A DNA stretch of 64,000 bases, taken from NCBI GenBank assembly GCA_030068075.1, contig CM057824.1, forward strand, positions 124,176,414 to 124,240,413, written 5' to 3'. Position numbers and translations under genes: made by a program. The DNA comes from Paguma larvata. Lineage: Eukaryota > Chordata > Mammalia > Carnivora > Viverridae. Below, piece by piece: positions 45,311-56,375 of the stretch. Within the stretch, counting starts at the first letter, position 1; each line of letters begins with the position of its first letter. The notes beneath the pieces are model-generated. The model made no database searches, was not told the origin of the DNA, and worked only from the letters and a program-made list of their open reading frames with translations.

Positions 45311-46269
45311 CTTATGGTTGGATCCAAAGAAGATTCCATTCTAATAGAATGAAAAGAAATTCTCCATAAAGAGAACTTCTGTCTTCCAGTTCCTTCAAGT
45401 ATTAGATTTAACATTTTAGGTCTCCCAACACTAGACTATTCTTGGAAAAACAACTATCTTATTTTATTAATAAACTTTTTTTTTCTTATAAAGGGTTCAT
45501 ATAAACTCCTATCTAGTAAAGCAGCAAGGGCTATGCTGGTAGTGTAATCTTTTAAAATTACAAAATAGAATTCAATTTTATAAATAACTCACACTAACTG
45601 TACTATTTGTATTTAGATTTTCTAGACATTTAAAATGTATTATCTTCATGGAAATTGAAACAGAATTCTATTTCCATGAAAATAATTCTCTCTTCTGACA
45701 CAAAACACTTAAGTCTACTTAGTTTATGCACTTTACACAATTTTTATTTGTTGATTTGCAAATATTTGTCAATTTATTAAACAGCAAAATTAATGGAAAT
45801 ATATAATCTAAGTTTCATCTCAATCTATATTATTTGTTAAAATTATTATTAATATTTCCTTGATATCAAAGATTCAAATTTGAAATTCATATTCTTTTTT
45901 AAAAAATTGTAAATCTTATTATCATAAATTTTATTAGGATGTTCTTGACCAGCATTGCCAAATATTACAGTAGAGGAGCCAACGGCTTGTTTTTAGATAA
46001 TATTGTAAAGGACCTATTCATTCAGTTTTACTTAAATTCCTCACTCAATCATTTATTCACTCACATGTTTATTAATCACTGATCATAACTTCTTAAAGAC
46101 AGATTAGTGCTCCATATTTTCAAGGCTTTTGTGGAACAAATAACATTATTTCATGTAAAACTACTTTCAGGGAATCAGTGTATTTTAACTTAGGGTTTGT
46201 AAACTCATATCATAAACTCCATCTTATCTCATAAAGTTAGGGTAAGAGACATTCATAAAATAACTATAA
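45311..46269. other. unassigned, very AT-rich
   Basis: No recognised element. It has short T and A runs. Confidence 0.5.
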
Positions 46270-46624
46270 GTCAAGACTATTTTATTAAATATTTTGATGA
46301 GGTACAGAGCATGATGGGAATAGGAATGGAGAAAACACACTGCGAGGAGGACTCTGAAAGTCTTCATGAGGAAAAATTGCATTTGAGTTAGTCCGTGAGT
46401 GACTGGGATAGGGTGTTGGCTTCAAAAAAAAACAAAAGAAGCAGCACAAATTAAAATCCAGAGGCAAAAATGTATAGGATCTGTTGAAGAATGATGTAAT
46501 CTAGTGTAGCTGGAATGTAGATGCCACTTGGGCAGAGGACAATATGAGACTAGAATATTAGAAAGAAGTTAGAATGGGAAAGCACATCTGTGCCATGCTG
46601 AAAAATAGGGAGTACTCTTTGTTT

Positions 46625-46838
46625 ATTTGTTCGTTTGTTTTTTGGTTTATTTTAAAGTTATTTTGAGAGAGAGTGTGAGTGGGGAAGGAGCAGAGAGAGA
46701 GATGGAGAGCAAGAATCTGAAACAGGCTTCAGGCTCAGAGCCGAGACTGATGCAGGGCTGATATCACAACCCTGAGATCATGACCTGAGCGAAAATCAAG
46801 AGTTGGACACTTAACTTACTGAGTCACCCAGATGCCCA
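46625..46838 (-). mobile_element. CAN SINE, left member of a same-site pair
   Basis: The complement runs TTATTTTGAGAGAGAGTGTGAGTGGGG, AATCTGAAACAGGCTTCAGGC, TGATGCAGGGCTG and ACTTACTGAGTCACCCAGATGCCC. It is flanked by AGTACTCTTTGTTT on the left and ATACTCTTTGTTT on the right, the second being shared with its neighbour. Confidence 0.95.
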
Positions 46839-46850
46839 TACTCTTTGTTT

Positions 46851-47056
46851 TTTAACATTTTTTCAAGTTTATTTATTTTTGAGAGAAAGAGAGAGAGCAC
46901 ACGCAAGCAGGGGAGGTGCAGAGAAAGGATAGAGATCCAAAGCAGGCTCCGCACTGACAGTAGAAGGCCTGTCAAATTCAAACTCACGATCAATGCGATC
47001 ATGGCCTGAGCTGAAGTCAGAATCTCAACCAACTGAGCCACCTAGGCACTCCATAG
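46851..47056 (-). mobile_element. CAN SINE, right member of a same-site pair
   Basis: The complement runs TTTCAAGTTTATTTATTTTTGAGAGAAAG, AGCAGGCTCCGCACTGACAG, TCATGGCCTGAGC and CCAACTGAGCCACCTAGGCACTCC. It differs at many sites from the left member, so it is a separate insertion, not a duplicate. A third copy of AGTACTCTTTGT follows at 47057-47068. Confidence 0.95.
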
Positions 47057-47369
47057 AGTACTCTTTGTAAACAAAAGAAAGTCAGCAAGGGCTATTCAAC
47101 CACACAGAGATACCACTAGAGCTAAATTTTAGCAAGATGGCAGGGAGGGTAGTGAAGAATGGACGTGCTTACATGCACACAAGTCAGAATCTCTGTGCAG
47201 CCGACTACAGTTTCTTCATCATGCTTTTCAAAATGGAATTTCTGTCTCTGTGACTTGCTATAACAGCCCCCACAGATCACCTACAAATGTATAAGTATAT
47301 AAAGAATACATATTCATTTATATCCTTTGGGCAGAAAACATTTTTTAGGCCTTTCTTTTATGGGTGACA

Positions 47370-47793
47370 TACTGAATTAGATTCCTAAGGCCGTCAAAAC
47401 AAAATCTATAAACACTGGAGACTGGAACTATGAAACCAAGGGGTTGTCAGGGCCATTCTCCTTCTGAAGGCTCTTGGGAAGGGTCTTTCTTTGCTTCCTC
47501 CTAGTTTCTGGTGGTTGCTGGCAGTCTTTAGTGCTTGGCCCATAGATGCCTGACTCCAATCTCTCTCCCTGTCATCACATGGTATTCTCTTCATTTCTCT
47601 TTTTATGTTTCTTCTACTCTTCTTATAAGAACACCAGTTATATTGGATTCAGAGTCTGCTCTATTCCAGTATGACCTCATGTTAACTGGACAACATCCTC
47701 AAAGATCCCCTTTCCAAATAAGGTCACATTTATAAGTCTTATGGGTGAAGGCTGGGGCATATCCTTTTAGGAGACAAATTCATCCACAATACA
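47370..47793 (-). repeat. MLT1-type MaLR LTR
   Basis: Complemented LTR: GATTCCTAAGGCCGTCAAAAC, TTCTCCTTCTGAAGGCTCTTGG, TTTCTGGTGGTTGCTGGCAG, GACTCCAATCTCTCTCCCTGTCATCACATGG, CTTATAAGAACACCAG, TGACCTCATGTTAACTGG and CCTTTCCAAATAAGGTCACATT. It is almost complete, a solo LTR with no internal sequence. Confidence 0.8.
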
Positions 47794-47832
47794 TACTGAC
47801 AACATTCTAAAATATGATATTTTATATCATAA

Positions 47833-48035
47833 AATGGGTGGCTCAGTCAGTTAAGCACCCGACTCTTGATTTCAATTCAGGTCACGATCTTGCAATTTGT
47901 GAATTCAAGCCCCCTGTCGGCCTCTGCACTGATGGCATGGAACCTGCTTGGGATTCTCTCTCTCCCTCTTTTTCTGCCCCTTCCCCACTTGTGCTCTCTC
48001 TCTCTCTCTCAAAATAAATAAATAAACTTTAAAAC
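47833..48035 (+). mobile_element. CAN SINE, slightly 5'-truncated
   Basis: It starts at ATGGGTGGCTCAGTC, lacking the GGGGCGCC end. It continues through TCAGGTCACGATCTTGC, CCTGTCGGCCTCTGCACTGATGG, a (TC)n run and CAAAATAAATAAATAAAC. The flanks give no clear TSD. Confidence 0.93.
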
Positions 48036-48189
48036 AATAAAAGTTAATAAAATTTAGAAACTTCTGTAGCAAAGAAAAATGTTGAACTATCTTTAAGAGC
48101 CTCATAAATGTTACATATTACTAGGTAGCAATAGTGATTAGCGTGGCCATGGATTCTGGAGCCCCTTGTTGAGGAAAGAGCATATGATT

Positions 48190-48201
48190 ATTTATTTATT
48201 T

Positions 48202-48233
<32 letters not shown>

Positions 48234-48903
48234 TGATTCTGAAGTTAGTTAACATACTCTATAGTCTTGGCTTCAGGAGTAGAATCCAGTGATTCATCAC
48301 TTACATACAACATCCAGTGCTCATCCCAATAAATGCCCTCCTCAATACCCTTCACTGATTTTCCCCACCTCCCCGCCCCCTCACCTCCATCAACCCTCAG
48401 TTTCTTTGTATTTAAGAATCTCTTATAGTTTGCTTCCATTTCTGTTTTTATATTTTTTCCCTTCCCTTCCCTATGAACATCTGTTAAGTATCTCAAATTC
48501 CACTTATGAGTGAAATCATGTGACATCTGTCTTTCTCTAACTTACTTAGTTTAGCATAACACCATCCAGTTCCATCCACCTTGTTGCAAATGGCAAGATT
48601 TCATTCATTATTATCTATGAGTAATACTCCATTGTGTATATTTATACATACACACCACATCTTCTTAATCCATTCATTAGTTGATGGGCATTTGGGCTCT
48701 TTTGATAATGTGTCTATTGTTGATAGCTCTGCTATAAACATTGTGGTACAGTGCCACATCAAATCAGCATTTTTATATCCTTTGGATAACTTTCTAGGAA
48801 TACAATTGCTGGGTCATAGGGTGGTTCTATTTTTAACTTTTTGAGGAACCTCCACACTATTTTCCAAAGTGGCTGTGTCAGTTTGCATTCCCACCAACAG
48901 TAG
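48190..48903 (-). mobile_element. carnivore LINE-1, 5'-truncated, with TSD
   Basis: The plus strand reads the complement of a LINE-1 end. It has an expanded (TTTA)n tail (48190-48234), the 3' UTR (AGAATCCAGTGATTCATCACTTACATACAACATCC), and then the end of ORF2 antisense (TTAGCATAACACCATCCAG, AATACTCCATTGTGTATATTTATAC, CAATTGCTGGGTCATAGG). It stops at CATTCCCACCAACAGTAG. AGCA(T/G)ATGATT flanks both ends (48179-48189 and 48904-48914). Many stops; inactive. Confidence 0.92.
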
Positions 48904-48914
48904 AGCAGATGATT

Positions 48915-51154
48915 TTTGTCTTGTTCTTCCGAGAAATCTCTTATGTGCTGCATGGTACCAAAAGACCAAATTGTCAGTTGTGTTCTGTTATACTTATTTA
49001 AACATGAGATTGTTTGAGGCAGTTACTTATAATCTAGGAAAGGATCATTGATTACATTTATCAAGACTAATTCTCAATTCTTACATCACATTATTTTAAA
49101 AATCTGATTCTTGTTTTCCTCTTTCCCTACTTGTGAGTCGTTATTTGTCCTGTTTCCCCATCCTTGCCCATTTACTGTGTACAAAGTTGAAGTTCAGTGT
49201 GAACTGCTAGTATAATACATATGTGTTCTCCATCTTCCAGGTTAATGTTGAAATATGAAACAATACTCCTCCTGGTACTCTAAATTAAAAACTACCACAA
49301 TAACCATGTTAGTAGCTAGGCCTGCATTAACCAAACTTCACAATTTAAACAGTATTTTATAAACTTATTGATGAACATTTAGTAAAGAAAATAATCAGGA
49401 ATGATGATAGATTATGCCTATCAAATTTCAACCTACTAGAAAGGTCACTTTTAAATGATAGTGGATTTGTCTAATGGGTCTCATAGGTCTTCGGTCATTA
49501 GGTGGTAGCCATTGGTCTCTGCATCCTGTTCTGTCTCTCACATTTTCAACTAATTCTTGTTTATATTTCTTAGCAAGTCATAATTTATTTTTCTACCAAA
49601 GAACTAGTACATTCATGCAAGTTCTGAATTGTGTAGTGAGCACTGTAAGCACTGTCAAACATTGTTTCACAGATATTGTTAAAATGTTCTCAGAGGCAAA
49701 ACATCTAATGTGAAATATTTATGCTATGCATACTTTCATTACTTACCATTTGATCCATAATTTAAATCACTGACATTTTCTGGATTAGCAGATGATGATA
49801 AAAAATGATATAAGAAATGTTCTGTTTATACATCATTCCAAATCATGATCATTAATTTTATGCAAGAAACAGTAAATTGTTGCTTAACTCCAGTTATTGA
49901 CATTAATGATTCTCATGATGCAGTTGAATACAAAAAGAAGAAAGTAACAAAAACTAAATGTATTGAGTGAATTATTTGAAATCCAAAAATTTTAAGAACA
50001 CTGTTAGAGGATATATTATGTTCAATCATCTATGACAAAATTTGTCACTTTTCACTGGTTGGAGTAATTCATTTTTGTCATTGTTTAGAAGTCCTGTCTA
50101 CCTTTCTGCTTCTCTTTTTAGTTATCTGCATATGGAATTTTCTGTCTTACTCAAACACCACACTTCCATTTTTTAAATATATAAAGCATATCCCATTTTT
50201 TCCCGAAGTAAAAATGCCAGTTCTCAATGTTAGCTTTTATTTTATTTATATAGGTGGGTACTTGTTACATTAATCACAATGGTCAGTTTATAACAATAAA
50301 CTTAAATTAATCCTAATTCAGTACTATAGAGACAATTTATACTTTAGGTAGAGCATAGGACAAGGAACATTTGGTGTATATTGTCACAAATGTATTCAGG
50401 TAGAATGGGGTTGGGTGACATAAGAGTCAAGCAGCAGAGATGGTGAGACAGTTTATAGACAGACAATGAAATTGGACTTGGAAGAGAAGAAAAGCCGAAT
50501 TGTATCATATCCTGCAATTAAACCTATTAAGGTAGAAGGAAATTATGATCACTTCCACCATCGTGATTCTGGGCTTTTTCTCTGCATAGTTCTCATAAAG
50601 TCTGATGCATTATATATTTCGTCATGACAAAACATGTCATGAGCATTTTAAAATTATCACTGCATAATGTATTCTTTTAAGAACTACTGTTTTATTATTG
50701 TAAATGTTCAAATACTTATTCTGAATTATATTGAAGATCCTGAGAATATATTTTTAAAGTGTTCTCAGCGGTGAAATGATTCATTTTGAAGGCTAACTTT
50801 TAATTAATTCTACAATCTTTGAAATTTCATTCTTGTCTCTTCCAGAAACTATAAAAATAACAGCTTCTCTTTTGTGGTCATGAAAGATAAAAGCCACAAC
50901 AAGTCGAACAGTGTGTATCATTCAGAAGCCATTTCCATAGTTATAAAAATTACTGTGTAAAAAAACTGGGGGCAAATGGGATAGATGTAAGCCACTTCTA
51001 CCCCCTAAGTACACATTGCTCCTCTTCTGTGTCCTCTAGACATAAAACATTAGAAAAATGATGGCCCTATATATAATACAGAGATAAGCTTTTATAATTA
51101 AACATTTCCATTCATTAGGAGGAAATATAATTTAGGATAAAGAAAAAATATACA
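48915..51154. other. unassigned AT-rich DNA
   Basis: No repeat, RNA gene or exon was recognised over 2.2 kb. Confidence 0.5.
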
Positions 51155-51350
51155 GGTTCTGAATTCTGAACAGACCTGGACTCAGTCTAGCTCTGTCATT
51201 TATCATCAAGGTGACTTGATTAAAAAAAAAAAAAGAAAGAAAAAAAGATTGTAACAGTCTTAGCTTTGGGGCTATTTCGTCCACTACTATGCCATTTGCC
51301 AATAACAGTTCCTGACACACTGGACACTCAGTATTACCTGTTGAATAGAA
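51155..51350 (+). repeat. MIR SINE with an A-rich insertion
   Basis: GGTTCTGAATTCTGAACAGACCTGGACTCAGTCTAGCTCTGTCATTTATCATCAAGGTGACTTGATT is the MIR head. An A-rich run (51221-51247) interrupts it. AACAGTTCCTGACACACTGGACACTCAGTATTACCTGTTGAAT is the MIR end. Confidence 0.72.
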
Positions 51351-53334
51351 GCACGAATGAATGATTAGGCTCAGAATAAATGTAGCATGGTATTTGTAAA
51401 CTCCTTTATATTAGGGTCCTTTCTGACTTTGATTCTTCATATGTCCTTTACATTCTGCAGGGGTAGATTGAATAACATAATGTACCGAAATTTATCAGTA
51501 TTGGAATATTTGGGTTCAATTATTATATGTAGCAGAGTCTTCGATTCACCCCTTTAAAAGACAACTAACAGTAGACATATTTCTATAAAATGTAATGAAA
51601 ACCACATCATCCCCCCCAAAAGTTTTAAAGAACTTTAAGAGAAATAGGTCATGATTCTGTCCAAATTAAACTTCCCTTTCAAATTGACAAAATCTAGTGT
51701 AAAGTAAAAACTAAGTGGTTCTGATACATAACAGTAGAGTGAACAATTTACATATAGGGGCAATAATAGCTTTTATTTTTAACACTTGTTTTTAAACTTT
51801 CTGAAATTTTGTGGGATAAGTTATGAGTCTTACGACAAATATGTGTCTCAATCCTCCCTATGGTGTCCACCCAGGCCTGCCAGAGTCATGACTCAGCCCA
51901 GAAGCTGCTGTTTACAGTGCAAGCCAGGGGATGGTGTAGAGCCACTAAAAAACAAACAGTATTTTTTTTAAGAAAAACTATCCTGGATAGCTCCCATTTT
52001 ATTAAAAACTCATACTGTTTTTGATACTTGCTTGTTCAAATTTAAGAAAATTTTGAATCATACAGTCACCATACAAAGATATCCAACACTCAATTTTATC
52101 TTCTAGAACCGGCTTTAATAAAATAAAAATTACCTTTTATCTCAAGATTTTTGAATCATGCATAGAGCTTTCCAGAGCTGTCACTCTCACTCAAAACTAA
52201 TGTGACTCCCTTCATGAAGAACATAACCAATGTGGTCTACCCACCTGCCTCTGCTGCTCAGGAATTCACACTTTACAGGAAAGCAGGGGCCTTGATGCCG
52301 ACTTTGTTTTACAGGGTCACTCCTGTTGGCTCAAAGGTGATTAGAATCACCTCACAGCTGTCCTTATATGGCCATATAATGTCTTCCATATTCTTCTCCA
52401 AAATTAACCATGTTAGCTGTTTTGTTCTCCCCTCAGGTTTTAAGGTAATTTTTTTCCCAGTGCCTGGGTGTTTGACTCTCGTTCCTAGATTGAGACCTTT
52501 GGCCAGGTCTTTGAGTAGATAAGAATATTGTGTCCCTGTTTTTATAAAGTCTAGCAAAAGGTCCTGTTTGTTTACATATCCGTAGACAGCTGGGCTGGGC
52601 TGGATGCCATAGTAAAAAAGGCAAATTCACAGTTTACGAAGCAATGAAAAAAATCTGTCTTCATTGTGAATCTAAGGGGAGATTATTGGAGATGATGTTG
52701 ATTTTAGGAAATTGTTTGAATGGATGCTATTTGAAATGAATGCTTGATGTGCATGTGTGCTTGCACACAAACATTTGCTAACTCTGGCCTTTTTCACTCA
52801 GTGTTACCCTTAAGAAGAAGGCAACAGGAAGAATTATCGAGGTACATATTCATCAAAGAGGTCTCAAGGGAAACTGATTGGGATGTTCACAACCTACAGC
52901 TGATGCCTTTTCCATAATGATTGTTTATCATGAATAATTTAAGAGATGAGACATGTACTCCAGAGAGTCAAGAAATACACAGGTAAGAGGCAGAGTGAGT
53001 AGGAGTAGGAGGTGGAGTGCACTTCCCAGCCAATGGAGAGGTAGAACATTGGACATTGGGATGAGAAGCAAACTCAGGACTGAGAACTGTCGGTAATGGG
53101 ACTCCTACGATCTCTTTTCTTCTCCCATTTTCCTTGGATTCCAGGAACAGGCATCCTTAACATACAGATTTAAGTGTTGTTGTGTTTTTTTCTCCTATAC
53201 TATATATTTATCTACTTTTTAGTAAAGGACATTATGCACAGAACCTTATATGGGAAGGAAATTGAGGGCAACAACAAAAGATCGTGTGGACTTCTTAACA
53301 CGAGCCCTCCACGTGCCCTCCATGTTTTGGCAGC
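51351..53334. other. unassigned
   Basis: No confident element. Frames of 106 plus and 82 minus codons overlap at 52202-52557 in a region of near-normal GC. I see no domain, and no consistent splice signals flank them. Confidence 0.45.
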
Positions 53335-53762
53335 ATTCATACAAAAGTATACAATGTGATGATTTGCTATATGTATATATTATGAAATGGTTGCCACAAT
53401 AGATGAACACATCCACCACTCCACATAGTTACTGTTCCTTTTCTGGGGTAAGAACACTTGAGATTTACTCTTTGTAGCAAATTTCAAGTATACAATACAC
53501 TATAATTAAGTATAATCAACATGCTGTACATTAAATACCAGAACTATTCATCTTATAATGGAAATTATGACCTCTCCCCATGCCCCTCATTTCCCAGCTC
53601 CTGGAAAACACTATTCTACTCTCTGTTTCTGAGTTCAACTTTATTAATTTATTTATTTAGATTCCACATAAAATTGAGATCATTCAGTATTTGAATTTCT
53701 CCATCTGGCTTATTTCACTTAGCATAACGTCCTGTGGTTTATGTACATTGTTGCAAATGTCA
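53335..53762 (-). mobile_element. LINE-1 3' part, minus arm of an inverted insertion
   Basis: The complement of an older mammalian LINE-1 3' region: ATATGTATATATTATGAAATGGTTGCC, ACATAGTTACTGTTCC, CAATACACTATAATTAAGTATAATC, TGCTGTACATTAAATACCAGAAC, GATTCCACATAAAATTGAGATCATTCAG and TTATTTCACTTAGCATAACGTCC. At about 53762 it flips to the opposite strand. Confidence 0.82.
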
Positions 53763-53870
53763 GGATAAAGAGAATGTGGTATAGTTATAGATATGGATAT
53801 CTACACAGGCATGAATATTATTTAGCTATTAAAAAAGGAAATGACCACTTGCAACAAATACATTCTAATG
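53763..53870 (+). mobile_element. LINE-1 inverted 5' arm (twin priming)
   Basis: GGATAAAGAGAATGTGGTATAG...ATGAATATTATTTAGCTATTAAAAAAGGAAATGACC is the sense strand of the LINE-1 segment lying just upstream of the minus arm. Its last part is the complement of the end of the minus arm, giving an imperfect inverted repeat around 53742-53762 and 53843-53866. Confidence 0.75.
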
Positions 53871-53939
53871 TCTGGTAGAAAAAATGTCCACTCTAATTAT
53901 AATATTTCAAAACTCTTGTGCTTAGTCATTGATTCATTA

Positions 53940-55440
53940 ACAAATAAGTTTGAAATATATATATTTTACGGCAAATATATGCCTATGATTTTCAGGGTAC
54001 TAAAATTAGAACAGTGAATATAATGTTGAAAATTTCTTCCTTCTTGAGTGTATCTTTAAATAGAGGAGGCAGACAATAAGTAAGTAAACGTAGGGTGTAT
54101 CAAGCAGGGTTCTTCAGAGAAATAAAACCAATAAGACATACATACACACATAATGAGACAGAGACTTATTTTAAGGAATTGGCTCATATTATTGTGGGGG
54201 CTGGCAAGTAAGAAATCTGCAAGGAAGACCAACAGCCTGGAAATTCTGATAGGAATTAATATTATAGTTTTGAGTTGGAGGCAGGCAAAGAAGAATTCCT
54301 TCCTCTTTGAGCAAACTATCTTTTCTCTTAAGGCTTTTGACTGATTATATGAGGCCCACCCACACCAGGGAAGGTAATCTGTTTTACTCAAAGTCTACTG
54401 GTTTAATTGTTAATCATATCTAAAAGATATCTTCAAATCAGCATCTAGTCTAGTGTTTAACCAAGCAAAATAAATACTGTAGCCTAGCCAAGCTGACACA
54501 TAAATTACCCACCACAAAAAGAGACAGGGGTATTATTTTAGAGAAGATGGTCAGAGAATACTCTTAAGAAATGGATCTTTTAGGCAGAGATATGAAAAAT
54601 GTAAAGGAAGGAGCCTTGAAAATATCAAGAGGAAGATCTTTCCAAGCAAAGGAAAAAATATGTCCAAAGGCCCTGGGGCAGAAGTATCAGACAGTGTTTG
54701 AAGAATAATCATATGATATGCACTATGGCTGGAGTTGAGAAAGTTAGGAAGAGAAAAAATATCAAGAAGCAACAAAAGGCTATTTGACCTTTTAAGAACA
54801 TTACTGTTTATTTTAAAGAGCAATGAGAAGCCACGTAGGGTTTGAAGAAATAAACTGCATGATCTGACTGAACTAATAAGAAGTTGATTCTGGCTGTTAT
54901 GTGATGAATAAACTGTGGAGAGGCAAAAGTAGAAACTAGAAGATAAGCCACGAGTCGATTGAGATATTGTCATGGTAGACAAGGTAGCACGTACCCCACT
55001 ATGGTAACAGTGTGGTTGGTGAGAACTGGTCAGATTCTGGATGTATTTGAAGAGTAGGCAGCAAGATTTGCTGACATTTGAATAAAAATTGTAAAAAATG
55101 ATAGAGAAAAAAAATGATTCTTAGGCTTTAGGCCTTAACGAGATGAATAGCATTGCCATTTATTGAGATGAGGGAAACTTGGAAGAAGTCTGAAGAGTCA
55201 ACATTTCACCTTGGAAAATGTTAGCTTTAACTTTGGGATGCCTGTTAGATATCAATATTGAGAAATCCCGGGGTCAGGTAGATATATGAGTCTTGGACCG
55301 AAATGTAATTTTGGCAGTCATTGAAATATAGAGGTATTTGAAGACTTTAGTAGTAGATGAAATCATCTAGGAACTCAAACTGGATGGAAAAGATAATAGG
55401 TCTGAGAACAGAATCTGAGCTATACACACATCATTTATTC
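53940..55440 (-). repeat. L2 LINE split by an ERVL LTR
   Basis: The 3' UTR part (53980-54095: AACAGTGAATATAATGTTG, AGAGGAGGCAGACAATAAGTAAGTAAAC) and the coding part (54520-55440: AGATATGAAAAATGTAAAGGAAGG, GTCCAAAGGCCCTGGGGCAGAAG, CAATGAGAAGCCACGTAGGG, ATTCTGGCTGTTATGTGATG, GATGCCTGTTAGATATC) are collinear with complemented L2. The 143-codon frame at 54551-54982 is read from the wrong or broken strand of this fossil. Confidence 0.72.
54096..54516 (-). repeat. MLT2-type ERVL LTR inside L2
   Basis: The complement of an MLT2 LTR: TGTATCAAGCAGGGTTCTTCAGAG, TTATTTTAAGGAATTGGCTCATATTATTG, GGGGGCTGGCAAG, GATTATATGAGGCCCACCCACACC, AATCTGTTTTACTCAAAGTCTACTGG, CCAAGCTGACACATAAATTACCCACCACA. TG...CA termini are kept. 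The flanking 5-mers no longer match. It is a solo LTR. Confidence 0.82.
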
Positions 55441-55570
55441 TCTTACCTGAAATCTACAAACATCATCAAGGCCCCCCAAATTGAATTTTTATTGAAACTA
55501 CATTAAGTTTATAGATTAACGAGAGACATTCTGTGTTTTTTACATCCATCTATTCATTTTCCTCCTGAAA

Positions 55571-56184
55571 TGGGATTATATTTAAATCGGCGTTGCAGAA
55601 TTTATTAGCTCAATATCCGGGATTCATTGTCTCACATCTTCAGAGAATGAAGAGGTGGACACAAAATGAGCAGCAGGCAAAGTTTATTAGAGTATAAGTT
55701 TAGATTGGAAGGATAGTATGAAAGCTCTCTTAATAGAGAGGGGACATTCAAAAGTGAATACCCCCAACTATAGGCAAGGGCCCTTGTTTTATAAGGTTCT
55801 TGTCACCGCTTTCACCCACTCTCTCCCTTGTTCCTTCTCAGGTACCACCCTTACTGACTTGACAACTCTAGGTGCTGGGTTGTCCATTCCCGACTGATTT
55901 GATTTCACTGTGAGAGGAGTCAGATTGGTCATACCGTCCCTGCTATAACATGTTTTATGGTGTAGCTAGGTATTTTGATTGTCAAATTCCTGAGGGGAAA
56001 CTGAAGGGAGTAGGTGGTCTCTGTTACATTCTTAAGAGGTACTTTACACTCGAAGGGGTTTGCTATAGTGAGATATCCCCAGCATTGTCCAAAAATATAC
56101 GTCTTTCCCCTCACAGGGACCTCAGGTCCTAATCCTTTCTCTCTCTGCCTATTTTATCCTAGTTTTCCCAATGATATTGGGACA
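55571..56184 (-). repeat. solo LTR of an endogenous retrovirus, family unassigned
   Basis: On the minus strand a 614-base unit begins TGTCCCAATATC, ends ATAATCCCA and is flanked by TGAA on both sides (55566-55569 and 56185-56188). A TATA-like motif (CTTATAAAA, complement of 55787-55795) precedes an AATAAA signal (complement of 55683-55688) by about 105 bases, the spacing expected of U3-R-U5. The downstream motif GCCTGCTGCTCATTTTGTG is U5-like. No viral genes adjoin it. Boundaries are my proposal. Confidence 0.55.
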
Positions 56185-56259
56185 TGAAGAATGAACAGTG
56201 AAATTCGTCAGGTGAGGATGCATTTGTAGACAATTGGGCCGCTGGCAGATACTTTTTAT

Positions 56260-56375
56260 ATATGAATTTGCATAACTGTTACAATAATCTTGGAATTGTA
56301 AATGATCCCCATTTTACAGGTAAGGAAAACTGGGGACTTGGTAAAGTGAAGCAGTTTGCTTAACGTCACAACATT
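56260..56375 (-). repeat. MIR SINE fragment
   Basis: TGTTACAATAATCTTGGAATTG and then CCCCATTTTACAGGTAAGGAAAACTGGGGACTTGGTAAAGTGAAGCAGTTTGCTTAACGTCAC are the complemented MIR core and part of the tRNA region. Confidence 0.78.

Larger units (their letters stand above)
46270..47170 (-). repeat. L2 LINE split by two CAN SINEs
   Basis: Left of the SINEs are GGACTCTGAAAGTCTTCATGAGG, ATTGCATTTGAGTTAGTCCG and TAGTGTAGCTGGAATGTAG. On the far side the series resumes (GTAAACAAAAGAAAGTCAGCAAGGGCTATTCAA). Together they parallel complemented L2 (GGAGTTTGGATTTTATTC..GGGAAGCCATTGAAGGG). Strongly diverged. Confidence 0.5.

Noticed and set aside
48245..48844. Frames of 74-93 codons on both strands
   Set aside because: They are chance frames across the 3' UTR and degraded ORF2 end of a LINE-1.
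52202..52557. Overlapping plus (106) and minus (82) frames as a possible gene
   Set aside because: No recognised domain on either strand and no supporting splice or poly(A) structure. It is probably an unidentified old repeat.
54551..54982. The longest open frame (143 codons, minus strand)
   Set aside because: It lies wholly inside an L2 fossil collinear with the family consensus on both sides of an LTR. It has no domain, no promoter and a low-complexity composition.
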